64,000 bases of DNA from Burkholderiaceae bacterium (lineage in GTDB: Bacteria > Pseudomonadota > Gammaproteobacteria > Burkholderiales > Burkholderiaceae_C): positions 1-64,000 of the forward strand of contig JAGOPK010000008.1 in the NCBI GenBank assembly GCA_017992055.1, in the 5' to 3' direction. The translations under genes and the position numbers were made by a program. Shown here piece by piece: positions 1 to 9,569 of the stretch. Each line of letters begins with the position of its first letter. The first letter of the stretch is position 1. The notes under the pieces are model-generated. The model saw only the letters and a list, made by a program, of their open reading frames with translations. It was not told the origin of the DNA and did no database searches.

Positions 1-495
1 CTGCTGCAGGTGCAGGTGCACGACGAGCCGCCCGCCGCCGTGCGCGAGGCCGTGGATGCCGGCCTGCACGAGCACAACCTGGCCCATTCGCCGCTGCACC
101 AGGTGCGGCCGCTGGCCTGCAGCCTGGTCGCGGACGACGGCGGCACGGTGATCGCCGGCTGCACCGGCCGCACCTGGGGGCGCTGTGCCGAGCTGCAGAT
201 GCTGTGGGTGGCGCCGGCCCAGCGCGGCCACGGCCTGGGCGCGCAGCTGGTGCGGGCCTTCGAGGCCGCCGCCCGGGCGCGCGGCTGCGACACCTTTTAT
301 CTGGAGACCTGGAGCTTCCAGGCCCCGGCCTTCTACCGCCGCCTGGGCTATGCGGTGTGGCTGGAGCTGGCGGGCTTTGCGCCGGGCGTGGTCAAGTACA
401 CGATGCTGCGCCAGGACACACCCACCGCCCTGCCGCCCCAGGCCATGGCCGACAGCGAAGCCGACCCGCCCGCGGATCAGCGCTCGGCCAGGTAG
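1..495 (+). CDS. GNAT-family N-acetyltransferase, 5' end cut by window
   Basis: The reading frame is open from base 1. An internal GTG at 10 could start it, but codons before it continue the same frame, so the true start is probably just upstream. The protein has the acetyl-CoA-binding motif A of GNAT enzymes (VAPAQRGHGLGAQLV, about residues 65-79 from base 10) and the usual C-terminal AFYRRLGY segment. Substrate cannot be told. Its 3' end overlaps the 3' end of the convergent MFS gene by 19 bp. It lacks a second domain, unlike the tandem GNAT protein at 3252. Confidence 0.8.
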   Translation: MLQVQVHDEPPAAVREAVDAGLHEHNLAHSPLHQVRPLACSLVADDGGTVIAGCTGRTWGRCAELQMLWVAPAQRGHGLGAQLVRAFEAAARARGCDTFYLETWSFQAPAFYRRLGYAVWLELAGFAPGVVKYTMLRQDTPTALPPQAMADSEADPPADQRSAR

Positions 496-2138
496 TGCTT
501 CATCACCACCTGCTCGCCGGGCAGCAGGTGCTGGCGCAGCGCTTCTTCCTGCGCGCGGTCGGCCATGGTGGAGCGGGCGCGCTGGCGCAGATAGTCGGCC
601 CAGCTGGAGACGATGAAACGCTCGACGCAGCGCGCCGGCTCGTCCAGATCGCGGTAGATGCGCCAGAAGGTGGCGCCGTCGCGGTGGCGCGGCGCCTTCA
701 GCTGTTGCACATCGGCCAGGAACTGGTCCACCGCCTCGGGCTTGAGCCGGTAGCTGAATTCCACCGCCACCGGCCCGGCCTCGGGCGGCGGCTGGTGCTT
801 GACCAGCAGGTCCTCGAACGCCACCTGGGTGACCTCGGTCTCGCCGCTCATGCGCAGCGGAAAGCGCCGCGCCAGCAGCAGGCCCAGCCACACCAGGGCG
901 GTGGCCAGCAGCAGCGTGGCCTGCAGGCCCAGCAGGGCCGACACCGCGCCCCACAGCGCCGAGCCCAGCGCAAACGGCCCCAGCGCGCTGAGCACATGCA
1001 GGGCCGTGGCGCGCGAGCGCACCCAGGGCGGCGCACTGCTCTGGGTGGCGGTGTTGAAGGTGCTCATCACCGACATCCAGGCGCCGCCGCCCACCACCAG
1101 GGCCGCATACACCGGCCAGGCCCAGCGCGACAGCGCGGTCACCAGCATCACCGCGCCGAACGCGGCAATCGCGCCGGCCACCAGGCGTTCCAGGCCCAGG
1201 CCCTGGCGCACACGGGCGATCACCAGGCCGGCCACCACCGCGCCGCCGCCCAGGCAGGCCATCAAAAAGCCGAAGCCCTCGGCGCCCAGGCCCAGGCGCT
1301 GCGCGCCGATCACCGGCAGCAAGGCCCACAGCGCGGCGCCGGCGGCGCTGAAGGCCGCCGTGCGCACCAGCTGCGACAGGATGGTGTGGCTGTGCCACGC
1401 ATAACGCGCGCCGGTGACCGTGCCGGCCCACAGGCGCTCGGGCGGCAGTCGGCTTTCCGGATGGGCCTTGGGCGGCCAGCGGCGGAAGGCCCAGGCCATC
1501 ACCGCGGTGCCGGCCAGGGCCATGGCAAACACCGTGCCGGCGCCGATCAGCGCGCCGCCGGCGGCCGCCGCCAGGCCATACACCAGGCCGGCCAGCGCCG
1601 GGCCCAGGGCGCGTGCGCCGTTGTAGGCAATGCTCATCGAGACGATGGCCTGCGGCAGCTGCTCGCGTGGCAGCACCTCGCCCACCGACGAGTTCCAGGC
1701 CGGCGACAGCACCGCGGTGCAGCAGCCGGCGACAAAGGTCAGCAACAGCACCGTGGCCGGGCCGCCCCAGCCGGCCAGCATCAGCACCGCCAGCAGCACC
1801 AGGGCCACCGCCTGCACCGCCAGCGCCGACAGGATCAGCCTGCCGCGGTCGGTGGTGTCGGCCAGCACGCCGGCCGGCAGCGACAGCACGAACATCGGCA
1901 GAAACACCGCCGTCTGCACCAGCGCGGCCAGGAAGGACGAACCCGACAGCTCCACCATCAGCCAGGCCGCGGCCATGGTGTGCATGGCATTGGCGATGAA
2001 GTACAGGCCGCTGCTGAGCCACAGGCCGCGGAACACCGGGTGCGCCAGCGCCTGGCCCAAGCCGCCCGGCGCGGGAGCGGGTGCCGCTGCAGCGGCAGAA
2101 GAAGGCTCGGGCTCGGTCGGCTCGGTGGGTGTGCTCAT
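477..2138 (-). CDS. MFS transporter of the MFS_3/EntS type with soluble C-terminal domain
   Basis: A 553-residue inner-membrane exporter. An Ala/Pro-rich N-terminus (about 1-30) is followed by roughly 11-12 hydrophobic segments up to about residue 430, with the loop-2 motif GVLADTTDRGR. The last ~110 residues are soluble and resemble an antibiotic-biosynthesis-monooxygenase-like fold (VAVEFSYRLKPE..., then W and R/D positions), which is usual for this longer MFS_3 group. The ATG at 2138 was chosen because the upstream in-frame stretch lacks MFS character and crosses the divergent SLATT gene. Family members export siderophores or drugs; the substrate here is unknown. Confidence 0.85.
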   Translation of the reverse strand: MSTPTEPTEPEPSSAAAAAPAPAPGGLGQALAHPVFRGLWLSSGLYFIANAMHTMAAAWLMVELSGSSFLAALVQTAVFLPMFVLSLPAGVLADTTDRGRLILSALAVQAVALVLLAVLMLAGWGGPATVLLLTFVAGCCTAVLSPAWNSSVGEVLPREQLPQAIVSMSIAYNGARALGPALAGLVYGLAAAAGGALIGAGTVFAMALAGTAVMAWAFRRWPPKAHPESRLPPERLWAGTVTGARYAWHSHTILSQLVRTAAFSAAGAALWALLPVIGAQRLGLGAEGFGFLMACLGGGAVVAGLVIARVRQGLGLERLVAGAIAAFGAVMLVTALSRWAWPVYAALVVGGGAWMSVMSTFNTATQSSAPPWVRSRATALHVLSALGPFALGSALWGAVSALLGLQATLLLATALVWLGLLLARRFPLRMSGETEVTQVAFEDLLVKHQPPPEAGPVAVEFSYRLKPEAVDQFLADVQQLKAPRHRDGATFWRIYRDLDEPARCVERFIVSSWADYLRQRARSTMADRAQEEALRQHLLPGEQVVMKHYLAER

Positions 2139-2223
2139 CTGGCGCCGATTGTGGGGGAGGCCTGCGCTGCGCGACGGCATGTGGAGACTGCATGACATAC
2201 TGGATTCACAGCAGGAGGCCCGC

Positions 2224-3240
2224 ATGAGCATCACCCTGGCCCGCCCCGCCCCGCCGTCGCCGTCCACCGGGCCGGTGGACCAGGGCATGGTCGTGCAATC
2301 GGCCTGGCAGGACCAGGCCCTGTGGTCGGCCACCGCCGACCGGCTCAAGCAGCGGCTGGACTTCTGGCGCCGCGCCTCGGCCGTGGGCGGCGTGGCCGGG
2401 CTGGCGCTCAGCGTGCAGGCCGCCGGCATGGCCGACGGCAATGCCCGCACCGTGCTGGCCGGCCTGGCCGCCCTGCTGCTGGCGGTGGTGCCCTATGTGC
2501 AGAAGACCAAGGTCACGCCGGCCCAGCTGGCCGCCTGGACCCGCGCCCGCGCCGCCTCCGAGGGCCTGAAGGAGGCCATCTACCGCTTTCTGCTGGGCGT
2601 GCCGCCGGCCGACCCGCCCGGCGCCACCGAGGGCAATGGCACGGCCGCGCCCGATCCGGCCAGCGCCGCGGCCCTGGTGCGACGCTGCCAGGCCATCAAG
2701 GGCCGGGTGTCCGACCTGCAAAGCCTGGCTGCCGAGGCGCCGCGGCCCGATGCGGCCCGGCCCATGCCCAGCCAGCTGGATGCGGCCGGCTACCTGGACC
2801 GGCGCGTCAACGGCCAGATCCGCTGGTATGGCGACAAGGCCAATGCGCTGGCGCGGCGTGCGCGCAAGCTGCGCGGCATCGAGTTTGCGCTGGGCCTGCT
2901 GGCGGTGCTCATGGGGGCAATGTCGGGCGGCGATGCGCTCAAGGACCTGGCGGCGCTGGCTGCCCTGGTCGGTGCCAGCGGCCTGGCGGTGTGGACCGGC
3001 GTGGTCACCACCGCCGGCGCGGCCATCACCACCCACCTGGCGGCCACGCGCATCGAGGAGCTGGCGAATGTCTATTTCGCCACTGCCGACCGGCTGCGCG
3101 GCCTGCGCGACGAATGGCTCACCGACGAGCAGCGCGACACGCCCGAGCGCACCGGCGGCTTCGTCGACGCCATCGAGCGCGCGCTGTCCACCGAGAACCA
3201 GGGCTGGCTGGCCGACTGGGGCAAGGGACCGGCCGGCTGA
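2224..3240 (+). CDS. Double SLATT (DUF4231-like) two-TM membrane protein
   Basis: A 338-residue protein with two copies of a helical-hairpin membrane module. The first (about 30-125) has a charged helix (LKQRLDFWRRA) then two hydrophobic segments ending LLLAVVPYVQ. The second (about 185-325) begins with the DUF4231 signature YLDRRVNGQIRWY, then ARRARKLRGIE, two hydrophobic segments, and an ANVYF helix. The combination matches the SLATT_3 plus SLATT_1 arrangement. SLATT proteins are predicted pore-forming effectors of nucleotide-sensing conflict systems (SMODS/SLOG). No nucleotidyltransferase, SLOG or protease partner is nearby. An AGGAGG-like site at about 2211-2217 supports the ATG at 2224. 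The next gene starts 11 bp after the stop. Confidence 0.75.
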   Translation: MSITLARPAPPSPSTGPVDQGMVVQSAWQDQALWSATADRLKQRLDFWRRASAVGGVAGLALSVQAAGMADGNARTVLAGLAALLLAVVPYVQKTKVTPAQLAAWTRARAASEGLKEAIYRFLLGVPPADPPGATEGNGTAAPDPASAAALVRRCQAIKGRVSDLQSLAAEAPRPDAARPMPSQLDAAGYLDRRVNGQIRWYGDKANALARRARKLRGIEFALGLLAVLMGAMSGGDALKDLAALAALVGASGLAVWTGVVTTAGAAITTHLAATRIEELANVYFATADRLRGLRDEWLTDEQRDTPERTGGFVDAIERALSTENQGWLADWGKGPAG

Positions 3241-3251
3241 TACTGCGCTGC

Positions 3252-4301
3252 ATGAGCGACCGCCCCAACAACGATCTGTATTGGCAGGATCACAGCCGCG
3301 ACCTGGACTGGAGCGAGCTGTCGGCGCTGTACCGCGACGCGCCGCTGGGCCTCAAGCCGCCCGAACGGCTGCGCACGGCCTTCGGCGCCAGCCGCCATGT
3401 CTGCCTGGTCCGCCGCCGCCAGCCCGACGGCGGGCTGCGCCTGGTCGGCGCCGGCCGGGTGCTGGCCGACGGCGCCGACGCCGCCTACCTCTGCGATGTG
3501 GCGGTGCGCCCCGAGATGCAGGGCACGGGCCTGGGCGCGGCCATCGTGCAGCGCCTGCTCGATGCCTGCGAAGGTCACTCCAAGATCCTGCTGTATGCGG
3601 TGCCGGGCAAGGAGGCCTTCTACGAGCGCTTCGGCTTTCGCCGCATGCGCACGGCGATGGCCCGCTTCCACGATGCCGACGCGGCCTTCCGGCGTGGCCA
3701 CATCGAGGCCGCCACGGCCACCGCGGCGGCGCTGGCCGCCGGGCTGCGACAGCCGCTGCCGGCGCCGGCCGGCATGCACCTGCGCCGGCTGGGCCCCGAC
3801 GATGCCCAGGCCTTCCAGGCCCTGCGCCTGCGTGGCCTGCGCGACGAGCCCAGCGCCTTTGCCTCCAGCTGGGCCGAGGAGCACGACGAGCCGCTGGACA
3901 GCGTGGCCCGACGCCTGGCGCTGCGCGACGATGGCGGTGTCTACGGTGCCTTGGATGGCGCCAGCCTGCTGGGCGTGGTCGGCCTGCAGCGCGAGGGCCT
4001 GCGCCAGCTGGCGCACAAGGCCTTCGTCTGGGGCGTCTATGTGGCGCCCGAGGCCCGTCGCCGCGGCCTGGGCCGGGCCCTGCTGGGCACGGCGCTGCAG
4101 GCCGCCGCAGACCTGCCGGCGCGGCCGACGCAGGTGCGCCAGGTCAACCTGGGCGTCAACGCTGCCAATGCCGCGGCGCTGGCGCTGTACCGCGGCCTGG
4201 GCTTCGTCGCCTATGGCCTGGAGCACGGCTACCTGATGGTCGACGGCCAGCTGCACGACGAGGTGCTGATGGTCTGCCGGCTTCCCGACCCCGCAACCTG
4301 A
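3252..4301 (+). CDS. Tandem GNAT acetyltransferase (two GNAT domains)
   Basis: A 349-residue fusion of two GNAT domains. Domain 1 (about 35-140) carries VRPEMQGTGLGAAIV and the terminal AFYERFGFRRM. Domain 2 (about 175-345) carries VAPEARRRGLGRALL and ALALYRGLGF. Both acetyl-CoA loops look intact (Q/RxxGxG/A), so neither half appears degenerate. It starts 11 bp after the SLATT gene and is followed 5 bp later by the DUF2164 gene, so the three are probably co-transcribed. Substrates could be small molecules or protein amines; nothing in the sequence decides. Confidence 0.8.
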   Translation: MSDRPNNDLYWQDHSRDLDWSELSALYRDAPLGLKPPERLRTAFGASRHVCLVRRRQPDGGLRLVGAGRVLADGADAAYLCDVAVRPEMQGTGLGAAIVQRLLDACEGHSKILLYAVPGKEAFYERFGFRRMRTAMARFHDADAAFRRGHIEAATATAAALAAGLRQPLPAPAGMHLRRLGPDDAQAFQALRLRGLRDEPSAFASSWAEEHDEPLDSVARRLALRDDGGVYGALDGASLLGVVGLQREGLRQLAHKAFVWGVYVAPEARRRGLGRALLGTALQAAADLPARPTQVRQVNLGVNAANAAALALYRGLGFVAYGLEHGYLMVDGQLHDEVLMVCRLPDPAT

Positions 4302-4306
4302 ACCCC

Positions 4307-4588
4307 ATGCCCATCACCCTGCCCGACCCGGCCCGCCAGCAGGCCATCGCGTCCATCGAGCGCTGGTTCGCCGAAGAACTGGACCAGCGCATCGGCAACA
4401 TCACGGCCGGCGCCCTGCTCGGCTTCTTCCTCAACGAGATCGCGCCCTCGGTCTACAACCAGGCGGTGGTCGATGCGCAGCAGCGCATCGCCGAGCGCGT
4501 GGCCGAGATCGACATCGAGGTGCACGAGGACGAGTTCCAGCACTGGCGCAGCGCCACGCCTGGCGCGCGCCGCGGCCGCACGCGCTGA
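4307..4588 (+). CDS. DUF2164 family protein
   Basis: A 93-residue soluble protein matching the DUF2164 pattern: ASIERWFAEELDQRIGNITAGALLGFFLNEIAPSVYNQ in the first half, then AERVAEIDIEV and EFQHW. Family members are short conserved proteins of unknown function, common in Proteobacteria. A basic tail (GARRGRTR) follows the conserved core. The ATG at 4307 lies 5 bp after the tandem GNAT stop, so it is the probable last gene of a SLATT-GNAT-DUF2164 unit. It converges on the EamA transporter, with 30 bp between stops. Confidence 0.8.
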   Translation: MPITLPDPARQQAIASIERWFAEELDQRIGNITAGALLGFFLNEIAPSVYNQAVVDAQQRIAERVAEIDIEVHEDEFQHWRSATPGARRGRTR

Positions 4589-4618
4589 GCCGGGCCGGCG
4601 CCTGGGGCCGTCAGCGCT

Positions 4619-5530
4619 TCAGCGCCGCAGCCCCAGCCACACGACGGCCGCCACCACCAGCAGGCCGCCGGCCACCTGCATCGCCGCGATGCTCTGGCCC
4701 AGCAGGCCCCAGGCCAGCACCAGGGCGAAGATGGGCTCGACGTTCATGATCGCCGAGTTGCCGACCACGCCCAGCCGCGGCAGCACGGTGAACATGATGG
4801 TGAAGGCTGTGCCGTACAAAAAGGTCAGCGCCAGCAGGCCCCACCAGCCCGGCGCGGCGCGTGGCAGCTGCGGCCCACCCTGGGCCAGCATCGCGGCCAG
4901 CGCCAGCACGCCGACGATGGCCATGGTGCTGAAGGTGCGCACGCGGCCGTCCAGCGCGGCGGCCTCGTGCTGGGTCAGCACCAGGGCCAGGCCGAACACC
5001 GCCGCCGCGGCCACCGCAAAGCCCACGCCCACGCCGATGGCGCTCCACTGGCCGGCCGCGCCCAGGCCCGAGCTGGCGCCCAGCACGTCCAGCGCCAAGG
5101 CCAGGCCGAGCAGGATCACCGGCATGGCCAGCAGCATGCGGCGCTCGGGCCGGTGGCCGTAGATCAGCCGCGCCCACAGCGCCGTCCACAGCGGATAGCT
5201 GTTGAAGGCCAGCAGGGCCAGGGCCACCGGCAGCCGCGCCACCGCCGAATAAAGGCACAGGCTCTGCACCGCGATCAGCAGGCCGATGCCCGGCAGCGCC
5301 AGCCGGTGGCGCGGCTGCAGCCGCCACGGCACGCGCTGCACCGCCAGCAGCAGGGCCAGCACCAGGGCCGTGACGCCGCTGCGAAAGACGATGGCGGTGG
5401 TGACATCGGCGCCGTGGTTGAAGGCCAGCCGCGCCGCCACATGGTTGGCGCCCATCATCAGCGCGATCAGCAGCAGGGTGGCGAAGGCGGTGGGCGACAG
5501 CGCGGTCGACGCAGCAGTTGGGGAGGACAT
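4619..5530 (-). CDS. EamA/DMT-superfamily transporter
   Basis: A 303-residue inner-membrane protein with ten hydrophobic segments arranged as two five-helix EamA repeats (about 20-145 and 165-300). The second repeat holds the typical [15 protein letters not shown] and [21 protein letters not shown] transporters move amino acids, nucleotides or other metabolites; the substrate is not deducible. The ATG at 5530 was preferred over an in-frame start 12 codons upstream because [13 protein letters not shown] is a typical short hydrophilic N-terminus. It is transcribed divergently from the Mo-hydroxylase/Sox operon, with 116 bp between starts holding both promoters. Confidence 0.85.
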   Translation of the reverse strand: MSSPTAASTALSPTAFATLLLIALMMGANHVAARLAFNHGADVTTAIVFRSGVTALVLALLLAVQRVPWRLQPRHRLALPGIGLLIAVQSLCLYSAVARLPVALALLAFNSYPLWTALWARLIYGHRPERRMLLAMPVILLGLALALDVLGASSGLGAAGQWSAIGVGVGFAVAAAAVFGLALVLTQHEAAALDGRVRTFSTMAIVGVLALAAMLAQGGPQLPRAAPGWWGLLALTFLYGTAFTIMFTVLPRLGVVGNSAIMNVEPIFALVLAWGLLGQSIAAMQVAGGLLVVAAVVWLGLRR

Positions 5531-5646
5531 GGCCGGATTGTCCGGCCGGCCCCTGTGCACGATCACCCTTGGCGTTGGCAGGGTTGCAGGGCCGATGCAT
5601 CATGCGCCTCGCCAGCCCACCCCCACCCGCCAGCAGGAGACACGCC

Positions 5647-6140
<494 letters not shown>

Positions 6141-6144
<4 letters not shown>

Positions 6145-8330
6145 GCGCGGCGCTGCAAATCTCCCGCCGCGGCTTCATCGCCGGCGGCACCGGCCTGGTG
6201 GCCACGGCCGCGGCCGGTGGCCTGTCGCTGGGCTTTGCCACACGGGCCGCGGCCCAGGGCGCGCCGGCCGAGGTCAATGCCTGGGTGCTGGTGCAGCCCG
6301 ACGAGCGGGTGGTGATCCGCATCGCCCGCTCCGAGATGGGCCAGGGCACGCTCACCGGCCTGGCCCAACTGGTGGCCGAGGAGCTGCAGTGTGACTGGGC
6401 CCGCGTGACCACCGAATACCCGACGCCGGGCGAGAACCTCAAGCGCAAGCGGGTCTGGGGCAACTACTCCACCGGCGGCAGCCGCGGCATCCGCGAAAGC
6501 CAGGAGTACGTGCGCAAGGGCGGCGCCGCCGCACGCATGATGCTGGTGCAGGCCGCGGCCGAGGGCTGGGGCGTGCCGGCGGCCGACTGCAGCGCCGAGC
6601 GCGGCGTCATCCGCCACGCCGCCAGCGGCCGCCGCACCACCTATGGCGCGGTGGCGGCCAAGGCGGCGACGCTGACACCGCCCACCGACATCCCGTTGAA
6701 GGACCCCAAGAGCTGGAACCTGGCCGGCCAGCGCCTGGCCCGCCTGGACACGGTGGACAAGACCACCGGCCGCCAGGTTTATGGCATCGACCTGCAGCTG
6801 CCCGGCCTGCTCAATGCCGCCATCCGCGCCTGCCCGGTGTTTGGCGGCAAGGTCAAGGCCTACGATGCCAAGCCGGTGCTGGCAAGGCGCGGCGTCAAGG
6901 CCGTGGTGCCGGTGGGCGACAACGCCGTGGCCGTGGTCGCCGACACCTGGTGGCGGGCCAAGACCGCGCTGGATGCGCTGGTGATCGACTGGGACCTGGG
7001 CCCGCATGCCCAGGTGCAGCAGGCCGACGTGGACAAGATGCTGGCCGAGGGCCTGTCGGCCACCCAGGCCGCCGTGGGCAACAGCCAGGGCGACGTGGCC
7101 GCCGGGCTGGGCAGCGCGGCGCGGCGCATCGAGGCCGTCTACAGCCATCCGCACCAGAACCACGCGACCATGGAGCCGATGAACGCCACCGCGCGCTTCA
7201 CGGCCGAGCGCTGCGAGGTCTGGACGCCGACGCAGAACGGCGAGGCCGCACTGGCCGCCGCGGCCGAGGCCAGCGGCCTGCCGCCGGCGCAGTGCGAGGT
7301 CTATAAGATCCACCTGGGCGGCGGCTTCGGCCGGCGCGGCGCGGTGCACGACTGGGTGCGCCAGGCGGTGGTCATCGCCAAGGCCCTGCCCGGCACGCCC
7401 ATCAAGCTGATCTGGAGCCGCGAGGAGGACATGACCCATGGCCTCTACCACCCGGTCACCCAGTGCAAGCTGACGGCCGGGCTGGACGCGCAAGGCAAGC
7501 TGCAGGCCCTGCACATGCGGCTGTCGGGCCAGTCCATCCTGGCCGGCGTGTTTCCGCAGATGGTGCGCGACGGCAAGGACCCGGTCGCCTTCCAGGGCCT
7601 GAACAATGGCGGAGGCGAGGCCATGTTCGGCTACAGCGTGCCGCAGCTGCTGATCGACCATGCGATCCGCAATCCGCATGTGCCGCCCGGCTTCTGGCGC
7701 GGCGTCAACCTGAACCAGAACACCTGGTATTTGGAGAGCTTTCTCGACGAGATCGCGCTGGCCACCGGCCAGGACCCGCTGGCCCTGCGCCGCCAGCTAA
7801 TGGCCCAGCATCCCAAGCACCTGGCGGTGCTGGAGGCCGCGGCCCAGCGCGCCGGCTGGGGCACGCCGGCGCCCGAGGTGCGCGGCCAGAAGGTGTTCCG
7901 CGGCCTGGCCCAGTGCCATGGCTTCGGCAGCTATGTGGCGGCCTGCGCCGAGGTGTCGGTGTCGGCGGCCGGCGAGTTGGCCATCCACCGCATCGTCGCC
8001 GCCACCGACTGCGGCCATGCGGTCAATCCGCAGCAGATCGAGGCCCAGGTCGAGGGCTCGTTCGCCTATGGCCTGAGCACGCTGTTCGGCGCCTGCACGG
8101 TCAAGGACGGGCGCATCGTGCAGACCAATTTCGACACCTATCCGGTGCTCAAGCTGGCGCAGATGCCCAAGGTGGAAACCATCGTCATGCCCTCGGGCGG
8201 TTTCTGGGGCGGCGTCGGCGAACCCACCATCGCGGTGGCCGTGCCGGCGGTGCTCAATGCGGTGGCCGCGGCCACCGGCCGCCGCATCCGCCAGCTGCCG
8301 CTGGCCGCCGACAGCCTGAAGCGTGCCTGA
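6141..8330 (+). CDS. Tat-exported molybdopterin catalytic subunit (IorB-like)
   Basis: A 729-residue molybdenum hydroxylase large subunit. The N-terminus has a twin-arginine signal (SRRGFIAGG, residues 8-16) followed by a hydrophobic stretch and AAAQG cleavage region. The cofactor motif [11 protein letters not shown] and the GGGFGRRG loop are present, and the active-site glutamate of the family is E694 in GGVGEPT. The architecture is that of the isoquinoline 1-oxidoreductase beta-subunit group, periplasmic enzymes that hydroxylate heterocycles or oxidise aldehydes and pass electrons to cytochromes. No xdhC-type maturation gene is adjacent. The substrate is unknown; coupling to Sox-like genes downstream is the odd feature. 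Confidence 0.88.
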
Positions 8331-8736
8331 GTGCCGGCCCTGGAAGTTGCTGCGGAGGCTGCTGTGGGCCGTGCTGCCCGTGCTGCCCTTGCTGGGCCAG
8401 GCCCAGGCCCTGCCGCCCGGCGATGCCCAGCGTGGCGCGGCCATTGCGCAAAGCCGCAGCCAGGGCCTGTGCGTGCTGTGCCATGCCGTGCCCGGCCTGC
8501 CCGAATCGCAATGGGGCACTCTGGGCCCGCCGCTGCACGGCGTGGGCGCGCGGCTGACGGCCGACGAGCTGCGCCAGCGCCTGGAGGCGCCGCAGCGCTT
8601 CAACCCTGAGACGCTGATGCCGTCCTATACCCGACACGACAGCCTGCAGCAGGTGGCGCGCAACCGCCAGGGCCAGGCCTTGTTCACGCCCCAGCAGCTG
8701 GCCGACGTGCTGGCCTGGCTGGTGCTGCTGAAGTGA
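8323..8736 (+). CDS. soxX: SoxX-type monoheme cytochrome c
   Basis: A 137-residue periplasmic cytochrome with a signal peptide (about 1-30, hydrophobic LLWAVLPVLPLLG). The haem site is C50-V-L-C-H54 and the distal ligand M99 in TLMPSY, followed by the SoxX C-terminal pattern FTPQQLADVLAWLVLLK. The GPPLHGVGARLTADELR block is typical of SoxX. SoxX pairs with SoxA to attach sulfur substrates to a SoxYZ carrier. The start is a GTG at 8323 overlapping the Mo-hydroxylase stop by 8 bp; a later GTG would cut into the signal peptide. Confidence 0.85.
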   Translation: MPECRPWKLLRRLLWAVLPVLPLLGQAQALPPGDAQRGAAIAQSRSQGLCVLCHAVPGLPESQWGTLGPPLHGVGARLTADELRQRLEAPQRFNPETLMPSYTRHDSLQQVARNRQGQALFTPQQLADVLAWLVLLK

Positions 8737-9206
8737 GCGCCCTGCCCCGCCGCGAGCTGCTGCTGGCCGGCGCCGGCGGCCTGCTGGCGCTGCACTGGCG
8801 GCCGGTCCAGGCCCAGACACGCGCGCTGGACGAGACGCTGCAGCTGGCGATCCGCCAGTACGCCGCCGGCCAGCCGCTGCGCGAAGGCCGCATCACACTG
8901 GACATCGCACCGCTGATCGACAACGGCAATGCCGTGCCGATCAGCGTCAGCGTCGATGCGCCGGTGGAGCAGGTGCGCGAGATCGCCGTCTTCAACGAGC
9001 GCAATCCGCAGCGCGACGTGGTGCGCGCCCACTTCACGCCGGCCAGCGGCCGCGCCCGGCTGTCCACGCGCATCCGCCTGGCCACCACCCAGCACCTGGT
9101 GGCGCTGGCGCGGCTGGCCGACGGCAGCGTCTGGCAGCAGCAGGTGCATGTGATCGTCACGCTGGCCGCCTGCATCGAAGGCGATGTGCCGGGCGGAGGC
9201 GGCTGA
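8733..9206 (+). CDS. SoxY-related carrier protein with AACIE arm
   Basis: A 157-residue exported protein with the SoxY beta-sandwich pattern (ITLDIAPLIDNGNAVPISVSVD, VFNERNPQR). Residues 1-28 form a signal with PRRELLLAGAGG, possibly a Tat signal. Canonical SoxY ends in GGCGG, whose Cys carries the sulfur substrate. Here the corresponding strand runs VHVIVTLAACIEG, with the only candidate carrier Cys at 147, then a DVPGGGG tail. I recall an NCBI family named for SoxY-related AACIE-arm proteins of unknown function; I could not check it. The GTG start overlaps the SoxX stop by 4 bp. A covalent carrier for an unidentified substrate is the inference. Confidence 0.85.
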   Translation: MSALPRRELLLAGAGGLLALHWRPVQAQTRALDETLQLAIRQYAAGQPLREGRITLDIAPLIDNGNAVPISVSVDAPVEQVREIAVFNERNPQRDVVRAHFTPASGRARLSTRIRLATTQHLVALARLADGSVWQQQVHVIVTLAACIEGDVPGGGG

Positions 9207-9569
9207 ATGGCCGACAACACCGCCGCCCCCGCTGCCGCCCCCGCTGCCGCGCCACGCACGCTGATCCGCCTGCCCGACCCGGCGCCGCGTGGCCAGGTGA
9301 TCGAGGTGCAGGCCACCATCGCCCACCCGATGACCGTGGGCCTGGGCTGGGCCGGCGACGGCACGACCACGCCGCGCCACATCATCACCCGCTTCGAATG
9401 CCGGCTCGATGGCCAGCTGGTGTTTGCCGCCGACCTCTACCAGGCGATTGCCGCCAACCCCTACCTGGCCTTTGCGCTGAAGGCCGAGGCCAGCGGCCGG
9501 CTGGAACTGCTGTGGGAAGGCGATCACGGCTTCAGCCACCGGCAGAGCGTGGCGCTGAACGTGGCATGA
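9207..9569 (+). CDS. soxZ: SoxZ-type partner of the SoxY-like carrier
   Basis: A 120-residue protein with the immunoglobulin-like SoxZ fold pattern: IRLPDPAPRGQVIEVQATIAHPM, then ITRFECRLDGQLVFAADL and a C-terminal WEGDHGFSHRQSV. It has no signal peptide; SoxZ is normally exported as a heterodimer with SoxY. The N-terminal 16 residues are an Ala/Pro repeat not found in typical SoxZ. The start codon directly follows the SoxY-like stop, and its own stop overlaps soxA by ATGA, so expression is translationally coupled to both neighbours. Confidence 0.86.
   Translation: MADNTAAPAAAPAAAPRTLIRLPDPAPRGQVIEVQATIAHPMTVGLGWAGDGTTTPRHIITRFECRLDGQLVFAADLYQAIAANPYLAFALKAEASGRLELLWEGDHGFSHRQSVALNVA

Noticed and set aside
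8733-9206. The idea that the SoxY-like protein has lost its carrier cysteine because it ends in GGGG
   Set aside because: The conserved C-terminal strand aligns with TLAACIEG, which keeps a cysteine at 147; the GGGG is an extra tail.
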